Positions 18,189 through 26,756 of a stretch of 43,449 nt of DNA are shown here, in pieces. Source of the stretch: an uncultured Clostridia bacterium (GTDB taxonomy: Bacteria; Bacillota; Clostridia; TANB77; CAG-465). Location of the stretch: positions 1 to 43,449 of the forward strand of contig CANRGL010000007.1 in assembly GCA_947630145.1 (NCBI GenBank), given 5' to 3'. Positions within the stretch are counted from its first letter, which is position 1; each line of letters begins with the position of its first letter. The notes under the pieces are model-generated. The model saw nothing but the letters and a program-made list of their open reading frames with translations. It had not been told where the DNA came from and did not search any database. Made by a program: the position numbers and the translations under genes.

Positions 18189-18956
18189 TTATATATTAAT
18201 TTCAAGTCCTATAGGACAATGATCACTTCCAAAAACATCTTTATATATTTTTGCATCTAAGATATTATCTTTTATAGATTTAGATGTTATAAAATAATCA
18301 ATCCTCCAACCTATATTTTTTTCTCTAGCATTTCTCATGTATGACCACCAAGAATACGAATCTTCTTTATCAGGATAGATATATCTATATGTATCTATAA
18401 ACCCTGAATTTAATAGTTTTGTCATCTTATCTCTTTCTTCATATGTAAAGCCTGCATTACCAATATTTGATTTTGCATTTTTTATATCTATTTCTTCATG
18501 TGCAACGTTTAAATCTCCACATAAAATAACAGGTTTATTTTTGTTTAGTTTTAATAAATAATTTCTAAAATCATCTTCCCATTTCATTCTATAATCAAGT
18601 CTTGATAAATCTCTTTTAACATTTGGAGTATAACAGTTTACTAAATAAAATTTCTCATATTCTGCAGTAATTACTCTTCCTTCCATATTATGCTCTTCTT
18701 TTTCTATTCCAAAACTTAAATTTAATGGCTTTTGTTTTGTAAAAATTGCCGTACCTGAATATCCTTTTTTTATTGCACTATTAAAATATACATTATATCC
18801 ATCAAATATACTTTTTGTTATCATATCTAGTTGTTCTTCCTGCATTTTTGTTTCTTGAATGCAAAAAATATCAGCATCTACATTTTTAAAAAAATCTTCA
18901 AATCCCTTTGTAACAACGGCTCTTAGACCGTTAACATTCCATGATATTAATTTCAT
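18189..18956 (-). CDS. exoA: Exodeoxyribonuclease III / AP endonuclease
   Basis: 255 residues. EEP-fold base-excision repair enzyme acting at abasic sites. Catalytic residues are in place: WNVNGLRA (Asn near 7), CIQETK (metal Glu near 35), VNCYTPN (Tyr region), CGDLNVAHEEID (Asp/Asn near 149-151), WRIDYFITS and GSDHCPIGLEI (Asp-His dyad near 245). It starts 1 nt after the rnhB stop, so rsmI-rnhB-exoA form one run. Confidence 0.95.
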   Translation of the reverse strand: MKLISWNVNGLRAVVTKGFEDFFKNVDADIFCIQETKMQEEQLDMITKSIFDGYNVYFNSAIKKGYSGTAIFTKQKPLNLSFGIEKEEHNMEGRVITAEYEKFYLVNCYTPNVKRDLSRLDYRMKWEDDFRNYLLKLNKNKPVILCGDLNVAHEEIDIKNAKSNIGNAGFTYEERDKMTKLLNSGFIDTYRYIYPDKEDSYSWWSYMRNAREKNIGWRIDYFITSKSIKDNILDAKIYKDVFGSDHCPIGLEINI

Positions 18957-18957
18957 A

Positions 18958-19593
18958 TTAATCTACCTCATCTAAAAATTTCTTGCAAAAACTTTTCCTA
19001 TGAATAGGTGTAATTCCATATTTTTTTATAGCTTCAATATGTATTTTAGTTCCATAACCTTTATGTTTTGCAAAACCATATTCTGGATATTTTTTGTCAT
19101 ATTCAATGAGTAGTCTATCTCTTGTAACTTTAGCAATTATAGAAGCAGCAGCGATAGATTCTGATTTTGCGTCACCTTTTATAACAGTTTGAAATGGTAT
19201 TTGTATATCAATTGGCTGATTTCCATCAATTAACACATAATCTGGTGATATTTTCAAATTATCAATTGCATTTTTCATTGCTATTTTCGTAGCATTCAAT
19301 ATATTTACTTTTTCAATTATATCCACATCGGATATTCCTATACCAACAGCTAAAGCATTAGACATTATATCATCATAAAGTCTTTCACGTTTTTTTTCAG
19401 AAAGTTTCTTTGAATCATTAACACCTTCTATACAAGCACCTTTAGGCAGAATAACAGCACTAGCAACTACTGGGCCACACAGAGGGCCTCTACCTGCTTC
19501 ATCTACTCCACATATATAGTTATATCCATTTTTTATTAAATTATTTTCAATTTCTAACATCATATTTAATCTTTTTAATTCTGCTTCTTTCAT
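18958..19593 (-). CDS. rnhB: Ribonuclease HII
   Basis: 211 residues from the ATG at 19593, which has AAAAGGAG 6 nt upstream. A longer frame opening 15 codons earlier would overlap rsmI and has no SD. It removes ribonucleotides from RNA:DNA hybrids. Motifs: CGVDEAGRGPLCGPVVASAV (metal Asp-Glu), DSKKLSEKKRE, YVLIDGNQP and ASIIAKVTRD (metal Asp region). The N-terminal helix of about 20 residues is normal for the family. Downstream exoA is nearly contiguous. Confidence 0.95.
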   Translation of the reverse strand: MKEAELKRLNMMLEIENNLIKNGYNYICGVDEAGRGPLCGPVVASAVILPKGACIEGVNDSKKLSEKKRERLYDDIMSNALAVGIGISDVDIIEKVNILNATKIAMKNAIDNLKISPDYVLIDGNQPIDIQIPFQTVIKGDAKSESIAAASIIAKVTRDRLLIEYDKKYPEYGFAKHKGYGTKIHIEAIKKYGITPIHRKSFCKKFLDEVD

Positions 19594-19622
19594 ATGTTCT
19601 CCTTTTAATAGAATATTTAATA

Positions 19623-20483
19623 TCAAATATCTAAACATTCTTTATATATTTCATTTTTATTTACACCTTTAAGTTTTGCTACTTTTTTTATAGCGTCTTT
19701 TTTTGTATCACCATTTGCCATATATCTTTTTACTAACAAAACTGAATTCATATTTATTTCTTCTTTATCATCAGTATTTTTTTTATTTTTATCATCTAAA
19801 CCAGATATAACAAGAACTATTTCACCTTTTATTCCATTTAATTGAATATCTAAAATTGCATCTTTTATATTAGTATAATTAAACTCTTCATGCACTTTGG
19901 TAAGTTCCCTTGCAATACATATTTTTCTATTTCCAAAATACTCATACATATCTTTAAGTGTAGCTAGTATCTTATGAGGTGCTTCGTAAAATATCATAGT
20001 TCTTGTCTCTTTTTCTAAAGAATGTAATCTTTCTTTCCTTTGTTTTTTATTAATAGACAAAAAGCCTTCAAAAGTAAATCTTGTAGAATCAATACCTGAT
20101 TTTACTATAGCTGTAACAAATGCTGTTACACCGGGTACTACTTCTATTTTATAATTATTTTCTACAAGGTATTTTACTAAATTTTGTCCAGGATCAGATA
20201 TTATTGGCATACCTGCATCTGAAACTAAAGCTAAATCTTTTCCATTATCTAAAAATTCTATAACTTTTTTTATTTTCTCATCTTCATTATGTCTATGATA
20301 ACTTATTAAATGCTTTGATATTTCAAAATGGTTAAGAAGTTTTAAAGTGTGTCTAGTATCTTCTGCAAGAATTACATCAACTTGTTTTAAAATATTAATT
20401 GCACGTATAGTTATATCATCTAAATTACCTATAGGAGTTCCTACAATATATAACGTTCCTATTTTTTCTTTTTTGTTTAACAT
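19623..20483 (-). CDS. rsmI: 16S rRNA 2'-O-ribose C1402 methyltransferase RsmI
   Basis: 286 residues, usual length. Tetrapyrrole-methylase-like fold; methylates C1402 of 16S rRNA. Motifs: YIVGTPIGNLDDITIRA (about 12-28), LAEDTRHT (about 39-46), SDAGMPIISDPG (about 84-95), EVVPGVTAF and IFYEAPHK (about 162-169). The C-terminal extension holds a helix-turn-helix-like tail. It lies 21 nt downstream of the yabB-type methyltransferase gene, recalling the yabB-yazA-rsmI order of Bacillus subtilis without yazA. Confidence 0.95.
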   Translation of the reverse strand: MLNKKEKIGTLYIVGTPIGNLDDITIRAINILKQVDVILAEDTRHTLKLLNHFEISKHLISYHRHNEDEKIKKVIEFLDNGKDLALVSDAGMPIISDPGQNLVKYLVENNYKIEVVPGVTAFVTAIVKSGIDSTRFTFEGFLSINKKQRKERLHSLEKETRTMIFYEAPHKILATLKDMYEYFGNRKICIARELTKVHEEFNYTNIKDAILDIQLNGIKGEIVLVISGLDDKNKKNTDDKEEINMNSVLLVKRYMANGDTKKDAIKKVAKLKGVNKNEIYKECLDI

Positions 20484-20504
20484 ATGTTTCCTTTCTTTAT
20501 ATAA

Positions 20505-21297
20505 TTAATCTATCTCATATATTTTACAAAATTGCTCAGTATATGATAAATCTTGGTTATATTCAATTAGTGGTTCTAATACTTTTGTTTCATTTCCACC
20601 ATATTTTACAAACGATATTAATACAATAGATGGTTTCATGTTAATTTTAGGATATACAAATTGTATTTCTTTTGGTTCTAAATTATATTTTCTTCCAAAA
20701 GAAATAAGGTCAGATAACCTTTCTGGCTTATGAACAAGATATAATTTCCCTTTTTTATTTAAAAGTTTAGATGACGTAATAAAAACATCTTCTAAATTAC
20801 ATAGCACTTCGCATTTTGCAATAGTTTTTACATCATGTTTTGTTTTAAAACCAGTACCCAAAGTTTTATATGGAGGATTACACACTATTATATCAATTTT
20901 TTCTGAATTAGTGTTTTTTTGTACTATTTCTTTTATTTTTTTTATATCTTTTATATCACTTTTTATACCTATAATTTTATCATCTAAATTGTTATAATTT
21001 ACATTTTTATTAAAAAGATCATACATTTCATCTTGGATCTCAACTCCAAAAATTTTTAAAAACTTGCTTTTAGCAGACATGATTATTGGTATTACTCCAC
21101 TTCCACTACAAAGATCAACTATAACGTTGTTTTTATTTCCGTGATTTAACAAAATTAGCAAGAAGTACACTATCAGTCCCAAAACAAAAATATTCTTTAT
21201 TTTGAATTAATTTTAAATTGTTAATACCAAGATCATCTATTCTTTCATTACTATCTAAACTATCAAAACTATCAAAACTATTTAACACTAATTTCAC
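20505..21297 (-). pseudogene. yabB: tRNA1(Val) m6A37-type methyltransferase (YabB/TrmN6 family), split by an apparent frame change
   Basis: Two frames together make one complete protein of about 263 residues. Frame one starts at GTG 21297 behind AAAGGG and encodes the conserved opening (DDLGINNLKLIQ, FCFGTDSVLLANFVKS) before stopping at TAA 21133-21135. Frame two, open to 20505, continues with VIVDLCSGSGVIPIIMSAK (AdoMet motif I) and the catalytic CNPPY. Joining them needs a +1 shift between about 21155 and 21136. The in-frame CGG at 21139-21141 is there, and skipping its C gives K-S-G-N-K-N-N-V-I-V-D-L, a good family match. Three 9-bp near-repeats (21252-21278) encode a DS[FL] run in the N-terminus. 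It may be a 1-nt insertion, a sequencing error or programmed frameshifting. rsmI follows. Confidence 0.8.
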
Positions 21298-21379
21298 TAT
21301 TTAACCCTTTCCTATCACAAAATAATTATATCATATTTTGCTATTGACTTCAAATGATATAATTATATTTGGTGAAATA

Positions 21380-22360
21380 ATGAAAATTAAATATGTTATA
21401 AAGAATAATGATAATTTAAAATTATTAAAAGATATATTAAAAAATAATCTATTTATATCTAATATACTATTAAACAAACTAAAAAGGACAAATTCTATTT
21501 TTCTTAATGGTTATCCACTTCAATTTATAAACTGCAAAGTTAAAGAAAATGATATAATAATTTTAGATTTTGATAATATGAATAATATAATTTACAACGA
21601 TAAAAATAATATATATTACAAAGAAGAAAAATTTTTGGATAAATACAAAAGGTTTGATTTTACTTTAGATATTCTCTACGAAGATGATTATTTACTTATT
21701 GTTAACAAACCATATAATATGCAAATTCATCCTTCTTCTACTAATTACGAGACTACTCTTTCAAACGCAGTAGCCACATACTTAGAAAAACAAAATATAT
21801 ATTCAATACACATAGTAACAAGACTAGATAAAAACACATCTGGAATATGTATTTTTGCAAAAAATCAATATATTCAAGAATTATTTATACGAAAAAAAGA
21901 TAATATATCTCTAAAAAAAGAATATATTGCTATCGTTTCTGGGATTATACAAAAAAAGCATGATTTTATTAATAAAAACATTAAAAGAAAATCAGATTCG
22001 ATAATATTGCGTAAAGTAGATCCTAATGGCGATATTGCAAAAACTGAATATTTTCTAGAAAAAATAAACTTAAAAGATAACTATTCAATTGTTAGGCTTA
22101 TACTTCATACAGGAAGAACACACCAAATACGAGTACATATGGCAAGTATTGGCCATGTAATTCTTGGCGATACGTTATATGCAAATGAATACAATATAAA
22201 AGATATAGATAAACTTATAAAAAGACAAGCTTTACATTCATACAAAATATCTTTTTATCATCCTATTACACATAAAAATATATCTTTAGTAGCAGATATT
22301 CCAGATGATATGAAAAGCCTATGCATAGAAAGTAACAAAAAAGAGTATGTCAAGAAGTAA
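21380..22360 (+). CDS. RluD-family 23S rRNA pseudouridine synthase
   Basis: 326 residues from the ATG at 21380, which follows GGTGAAATA; the frame extends 14 codons further upstream without an SD. An S4-like RNA-binding domain (about 20-75) precedes the catalytic domain with VTRLDKNTSGICIFAK (catalytic Asp near 153) and LHTGRTHQIRVHMASIGH (about 237-254). The exact uridine target cannot be told: RluC/D-type Firmicutes paralogues are numerous, and a second RluA-type gene occurs at 26757-27470. Divergent from the split methyltransferase gene. Confidence 0.9.
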   Translation: MKIKYVIKNNDNLKLLKDILKNNLFISNILLNKLKRTNSIFLNGYPLQFINCKVKENDIIILDFDNMNNIIYNDKNNIYYKEEKFLDKYKRFDFTLDILYEDDYLLIVNKPYNMQIHPSSTNYETTLSNAVATYLEKQNIYSIHIVTRLDKNTSGICIFAKNQYIQELFIRKKDNISLKKEYIAIVSGIIQKKHDFINKNIKRKSDSIILRKVDPNGDIAKTEYFLEKINLKDNYSIVRLILHTGRTHQIRVHMASIGHVILGDTLYANEYNIKDIDKLIKRQALHSYKISFYHPITHKNISLVADIPDDMKSLCIESNKKEYVKK

Positions 22361-22383
22361 ACTTCACGATATACTCTTAATTT

Positions 22384-22473
22384 TTATTCTATCACAAAAT
22401 CTTCTCCTGAAGGTTTTAATGTGACATCAGATTTTAAGCAGATTACAGGTCGAAAGCCAGAATAAGCGGTGTC
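22384..22473 (-). pseudogene. Orphan C-terminus of a pilin-like/FGE-fold surface protein
   Basis: A frame without a start translates as DTAYSGFRPVICLKSDVT then LKPSGEDFVIE and a stop at 22384. The G-F-R-P-V-I-x-L-K-S-D-V pattern is what I know as the closing motif of pilin-like proteins with this fold in Firmicutes. It lies in another frame just behind the intact gene at 22503-23732, and its first codon abuts the end of the 55-bp block shared with the second paralogue (22474). It looks like the tail of an older gene whose upstream part was replaced. Confidence 0.6.
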
Positions 22474-22528
22474 AACTATATAACTAATTTATCTGACAGT
22501 GGTCAGTTTGTCTTTATATAAAGCCTAG
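22474..22528 (-). repeat. 55-bp 3' block identical in both pseudopilin/FGE genes, copy 1
   Basis: It matches 41982-42036 base for base. It covers the last codons (RLYIKTN and stop) plus 29 nt after the stop. It contains the perfect 12-nt palindrome CTTTATATAAAG and a 5-bp stem/4-nt loop CTGAC-CACT-GTCAG overlapping the stop codon. Identity ends abruptly at 22474. Confidence 0.9.
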
Positions 22529-23732
22529 TGCGAAAACCTATATATTCAAGAGAAAGGTAGCTATCATTGTACCTACGATACGACACTGGATAACTCTTAG
22601 CATCCTCAGTATAACTTCCTCCTCGTTGAATGAAAAACGTGCTATAATAATGCTCGGATGTCCATTCCCTTACATTTCCTGCTAAATCATATATATTTTT
22701 TGCCATCCATTTATCTGAATATCCCGCTGTTTGTTTTTTACCTGATCCTTCAATTTTAGCTGGGCCATCAGAATTACTATAATTTCCATAATACCTGCTA
22801 TCTGTTAAACTTGAATCAGTAGCTATCGTTTCTACATAATCTTTTATCCAGTAACATACTGTATCCCATGCTTTTCCTGTTATTATTCCTGTTTGTACAT
22901 AGTCATCACTTATCATTTGTGCTGCACTTTTCGTTGCATTTATATAATTTATATCTGTCCAAACTACTGCACCTTTTTTAGATACAGGTGTTCCTATTTT
23001 ATCAGTGGGTTTAGTTTCTTCTTCTGGAATTCCTGCCTCATATCTTCCTATATAAAAGCCTCCGTATTTTTTTACATCTGCTGTTTCATCTGTTATTCCA
23101 GTTGGCAATGAATCATCAGATGTATTTGATTCAATTGCACCATAATTACTTGGAAAAGTAAAATCTTTTTTGTAATCATTTATATTATCTACTGGTATCC
23201 ATACAAACTCATTATCATTTTCATCTTTTATTACTGTTCCAGTCTCTTTTGTACCTTTTACATATGTAAATCCTTTTGGAATAGGTATTCCATCTTCTGT
23301 TATACTAGCTATGAAATCTTTCCAATCATCTGGTACTTTTGCTATAAATTTTTTCCCTATTCCTAATTCATCTAACCATTTTTTCTCATTTTCTGTTACT
23401 TCATCTTCTTTATACATTAATTCATCGTCTTTTACATATAACTTTTTATCATAATCTTTTGTAAAACTTGGTATGTAGTTTTTCATATCATTAAATTCTG
23501 TTGCGTTAAATTTATCATTTCTATTTTCTTTATTTGTTACATAATCTTTTGATACACTTAGTGCTAATTCATCTTGGAAACTTCTTACATCTTCCATAAA
23601 TCTTGCTTTTCTTGCGCTTTCTACTGGATTATTTTTACTTAGTGTTAGTATTACTACTGCAGCAAGTATTATTATAACGATTATCGTTACTATTAATACT
23701 ATTAAGGATATACCTCTTTTGTTATTTTTCAT
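22503..23732 (-). CDS. Pseudopilin-type protein with C-terminal FGE/C-type-lectin-like domain, copy 1
   Basis: 409 residues from the ATG at 23732 (SD GGAGGAAGATAAG); an ATG 7 codons earlier has its SD inside the gene. The N-terminus KNNKRG|ISLIVLIVTIIVIIIL is a type III/IV-pilin-like signal with Gly at -1 and a long hydrophobic helix, but without Glu at +5. A charged stalk (about 35-150) follows, then an FGE/SUMF1-like fold from about 170 (EFVWIPV, GFYIGRYEAG, NIYDLAGNVREW, RGGSY) ending GFRTRLYIKTN. No active-site Cys of true formylglycine-generating enzymes is seen, so binding or adhesion is more likely than catalysis. The canonical GNVWEW reads GNVREW (AGG for TGG). Probably displayed at the cell surface. 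A near-identical paralogue lies at 42011-43240. Confidence 0.88.
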   Translation of the reverse strand: MKNNKRGISLIVLIVTIIVIIILAAVVILTLSKNNPVESARKARFMEDVRSFQDELALSVSKDYVTNKENRNDKFNATEFNDMKNYIPSFTKDYDKKLYVKDDELMYKEDEVTENEKKWLDELGIGKKFIAKVPDDWKDFIASITEDGIPIPKGFTYVKGTKETGTVIKDENDNEFVWIPVDNINDYKKDFTFPSNYGAIESNTSDDSLPTGITDETADVKKYGGFYIGRYEAGIPEEETKPTDKIGTPVSKKGAVVWTDINYINATKSAAQMISDDYVQTGIITGKAWDTVCYWIKDYVETIATDSSLTDSRYYGNYSNSDGPAKIEGSGKKQTAGYSDKWMAKNIYDLAGNVREWTSEHYYSTFFIQRGGSYTEDAKSYPVSYRRYNDSYLSLEYIGFRTRLYIKTN

Positions 23733-23766
23733 CTTATCTTCCTCCATTTTCATTTTTATCCCTTAT

Positions 23767-23794
23767 AGCATACACTAAAAAAAAAAAAACGCAA
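23767..23794 (-). promoter_or_regulatory. Promoter of pseudopilin/FGE copy 1 with T13 tract in the spacer
   Basis: Minus strand -35 TTGCGT (23789-23794) and -10 TATGCT (23767-23772) with a 16-bp spacer made mostly of a 13-nt T homopolymer (23777-23789). The same promoter in copy 2 has 14 T and a 17-bp spacer. About 100 bp around it is shared by the copies. The leader is only about 30 nt. Confidence 0.55.
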
Positions 23795-23862
23795 GTTTTC
23801 ATAACAAATTTATTATTAAATTTTTGTTACAGTTTGATGTTAGTTTTATTACATATTTTTGC

Positions 23863-23901
23863 AAAAAAAAAATAGACTGCATATTAATTATATACAATCT
23901 A
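23863..23901 (-). terminator. Strong terminator after the CNNM/CBS gene
   Basis: 12-bp stem with one G-T pair (TAGACTGCATAT/ATATACAATCTA, 23873-23884/23890-23901), followed on the minus strand by a T-run of ten. Confidence 0.9.
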
Positions 23902-23921
23902 TTTTTATTTAATTTTATTTT

Positions 23922-24950
23922 TTAATCTTTGTCATATTCATCAAAAATATTACCAACTATTTCTTCTAATGCGTCTTCCATAGTTACAATTCCTACGACA
24001 TTACCATTTTCATCAAGTACTATGTTAATAGCCTCTCTTGAAGATTGCATGTTTCTAAACACATCATCAATTTTATCAGACTCATTTACAAAATATGCTT
24101 TGTGTAATATTTTAGAAAGCTCAAACTTTTGATTTTTAGCGTAAGATAAAATTATATCTTTAGTATTTAAAATACCTACAATATGATTAATAGTATTATC
24201 ATATACAGGAAGTCTAGTATATTTATTATCTTTTATAACTCTTTGTAATTCAAAAGTAGAAATATTTTTCTCAATAGCAACAACATTTCCAATATGAGTC
24301 ATAACGTCTTTTACTTCTGTATCATTAAATTTGAAAATGTTAAATATAAGTTCACCTTCTTGTGGTTCAATAGCTCCAGTATCTCTACCTTCTGCTATCA
24401 TGAGTCTAATTTCTTCTTCTGTAATTTTATTAGAGGAATTGTCCTTAATACCAAGTAATTTTGAAATTAGATTGGTTGATTTAGTAAGTATAAATACAAA
24501 AGGATAAGTTACTTTCATAATTATTGTAATTATATTTACCATTGCATATGCTATTTTTTCTGGATATCTCATTGCAAGCCTTTTAGGAACTAGCTCTCCA
24601 AAGACAAGAGTAAAATATGAAAGTATTATTGTTATTATTATTACAATTACTGTCTTTAAAAAAGCATATGATATATTTATGCTTGCTAAATATATTACTA
24701 TTTCATCTGCAAAAGTCTCAGCTGCAAAAGCACTAGCTAAAAAACCTGCTAAAGTAATTCCAATTTGAATCGTTGCAAGGAAACTACTTGGATTATCAAC
24801 TAGTTTTTTTACCTTTATTGCTTTTTTATTACCTGATTTTATATCCATATTAAGCTTTGTTTTATTTACAGATAAAAATGCAAGTTCTGATGATGCAAAT
24901 ACACCATTTAATAGTATAAGCAATATCAGAAAAATGATCTTAATAAACAT
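23922..24950 (-). CDS. CNNM/HlyC-CorC family transporter-like protein lacking the C-terminal CorC domain
   Basis: 342 residues. A DUF21/CNNM membrane domain with three to four helices (about 1-22, 55-80, 88-112, 125-150) is followed by a CBS pair (about 200-335: VMTHIGNVVAIEKN, RLPVYDNTINHIVGILNTKD, EEIVGNIFDEYDKD). Relatives are implicated in Mg2+/Co2+ efflux or homeostasis. Typical members run to about 420 residues with a C-terminal CorC_HlyC domain; this one stops right after EEIVGNIFDEYD, where that domain would begin. The stop is followed by a good terminator, so this is the natural end and not an obvious frameshift. Confidence 0.88.
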   Translation of the reverse strand: MFIKIIFLILLILLNGVFASSELAFLSVNKTKLNMDIKSGNKKAIKVKKLVDNPSSFLATIQIGITLAGFLASAFAAETFADEIVIYLASINISYAFLKTVIVIIITIILSYFTLVFGELVPKRLAMRYPEKIAYAMVNIITIIMKVTYPFVFILTKSTNLISKLLGIKDNSSNKITEEEIRLMIAEGRDTGAIEPQEGELIFNIFKFNDTEVKDVMTHIGNVVAIEKNISTFELQRVIKDNKYTRLPVYDNTINHIVGILNTKDIILSYAKNQKFELSKILHKAYFVNESDKIDDVFRNMQSSREAINIVLDENGNVVGIVTMEDALEEIVGNIFDEYDKD

Positions 24951-25015
24951 CTAAAAGATATCCCCCTTGTTAGTTACAAACTATATAAATTTACTAGTAA
25001 ATATAATAATTTGTT

Positions 25016-25615
25016 TTAACCAATAACATTAAAAATTTCATATAAATTTCTTATACAATATACATTCTTTAATTTAATTTTAGAAATAATTCCAGTACCT
25101 ACGTTTATAAATCTACTTCCTTTTGGAAGATTACGATAATCATCCCAATAATTATCACCTATTAAATATTTAGGTATATTATTCTTTAAATACTTCCTTT
25201 TACTCTTAGTATATATTATATCAGAAATACCTAATTTAGAAGCAAATTTATTATTGGTAAGAATTAAGAAATTATAACCTTTCTTTTCAATTTGCCTAAT
25301 AAGCCACATCTTTCTTTTGTATTTTTTTATAGCATATTTTTTGTATAATTTTTCATATTTAATATATATATCTTTATAATTAATATATCCAGTAAATAAT
25401 GTTAAAATTGAATATACTATAAACCGTAATTTTAAGCCACCCATTGAATTTCCAATAATTCCTAAAGAATTAAATTTCCAAAGTAAATTATCAAACATTA
25501 ATAATATCTTATGCTCTTTAAATATAGCTTTGATAATTTTATTATCAACTTCTTTAAAATTAAAAAATGTCATATCAAAATCCGAAATTATAAGATTAGA
25601 AGTGACAGAAACCAT
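25016..25615 (-). CDS. HAD-superfamily hydrolase-like protein
   Basis: 199 residues, SD AAGGAGG. HAD motifs: motif I ISDFDMTFF (Asp-x-Asp-x-Thr, about 10-18), motif II ILTNNK (about 117-122), motif III Lys near YLKNNIPKYL, and motif IV IGDNYWDD (about 153-160). An all-helical cap lies between motifs I and II. Substrate unknown; probably a small-molecule phosphatase. It contains one of the rare in-frame CGG codons (25424-25426). It starts 27 nt after prfB in the same direction and may share its transcript. Confidence 0.75.
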   Translation of the reverse strand: MVSVTSNLIISDFDMTFFNFKEVDNKIIKAIFKEHKILLMFDNLLWKFNSLGIIGNSMGGLKLRFIVYSILTLFTGYINYKDIYIKYEKLYKKYAIKKYKRKMWLIRQIEKKGYNFLILTNNKFASKLGISDIIYTKSKRKYLKNNIPKYLIGDNYWDDYRNLPKGSRFINVGTGIISKIKLKNVYCIRNLYEIFNVIG

Positions 25616-25642
25616 TATGTTTTCCTCCTTATAGTTATTTTA

Positions 25643-26752
25643 TCATATTATATCACTTTTCTTTATAAATTTCAAATATTCAAATATAAAATCATCAATT
25701 TTGCCATCCATGACAGCCTGAACATTACCAATTTCAAAATTTGTTCTATGATCTTTTACAAGAGTATAAGGACAAAAAACATAAGACCTTATCTGTGATC
25801 CCCAAGCATTGTCTAAACTTTGACCTTTAATATCTTGCATTTTTTTATTATGTTCTTCAATTTGTTTATTATATAATTTAGCCCTTAACATTTTCATAGC
25901 ATTTTCCCTATTTTGTAATTGAGATCTTTCAGTCTGACATGTTACTACTATTCCACTTGGTATGTGTTTTAATCTAACAGCAGAAGACGTTTTATTTACA
26001 TGCTGCCCACCAGCACCACTTGCTCTATATACATCCATTTGAATATCTTCATCTTTTATATCTATTGTTATATTATCAGATATTTCAGGAATAACTTCTA
26101 CTGCTGCAAAAGAAGTATGTCTTCTACTATTAGCATCAAAAGGAGATATTCTAACAAGTCTATGTACACCAGATTCACCTTTTAAATATCCATATGCATT
26201 TAATCCTTTTACCAGAAAAGATACACTTTTTATTCCTGCTTCTTCTCCTTCTTGCATATCTAATATTTCAACTTCAAAGCTAGATCTTGCACACCATTTT
26301 GTATACATTCTATATAGCATTAAAGCCCAATCATGAGACTCTGTACCACCTGCACCAGGATGTATAGATACAATAGCATTATATGAATCATACTCCTCTG
26401 ATAATAAAGTCTCAATATTTAATTTATCTAATTTATTACTAATTAAATTTGCTAATTTTTCTGATTGTTTAAAACTATCATTATCATTTAATTCCTCTGC
26501 TAATTCTAGGTATCCAGTAGCATCAGATATATCTTTTTGTATATTTTCAATTTTTTCTATAGAATATTTCAAATTTTTAATTTTACTCAATACTTTTGAA
26601 CTATTACTATTAGTCCAAAAATCTTCCTTTAAAGTTTCTTTTTCTAATTCATTTAATTGGGTTAATTTTTGATTAATTTTAAGTGCATCTTTAATTTTTA
26701 AAAATCTGCTATTTATATCATTTAATTTAATTCTTATTTCATCAATATCCAT
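25643..26752 (-). CDS. prfB: Peptide chain release factor 2, without the programmed frameshift
   Basis: 369 residues from the ATG at 26752; the open frame extends 20 codons into the RluA-like gene, but MDIDEIR is the normal RF2 start, with GGGAGTG upstream. RF2 releases peptides at UGA and UAA. The recognition loop is SPF (VRISPFDANSRRHTSF) and the catalytic GGQ is in SGAGGQHVNKTSSAV. The usual in-frame TGA with CUU-UGA-C near codon 25 is absent: the site reads GCA CTT AAA ATT (DALKI), so no +1 frameshift is needed. Start lies 4 nt behind the RluA-like stop. Confidence 0.95.
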   Translation of the reverse strand: MDIDEIRIKLNDINSRFLKIKDALKINQKLTQLNELEKETLKEDFWTNSNSSKVLSKIKNLKYSIEKIENIQKDISDATGYLELAEELNDNDSFKQSEKLANLISNKLDKLNIETLLSEEYDSYNAIVSIHPGAGGTESHDWALMLYRMYTKWCARSSFEVEILDMQEGEEAGIKSVSFLVKGLNAYGYLKGESGVHRLVRISPFDANSRRHTSFAAVEVIPEISDNITIDIKDEDIQMDVYRASGAGGQHVNKTSSAVRLKHIPSGIVVTCQTERSQLQNRENAMKMLRAKLYNKQIEEHNKKMQDIKGQSLDNAWGSQIRSYVFCPYTLVKDHRTNFEIGNVQAVMDGKIDDFIFEYLKFIKKSDII

Positions 26753-26756
26753 GGTT

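Noticed and set aside
21252-21278. 9-bp tandem repeat as a phase-variation tract in the methyltransferase
   Set aside because: Unit length is a multiple of three, so copy changes would not alter the frame, and it is far from the frame break.
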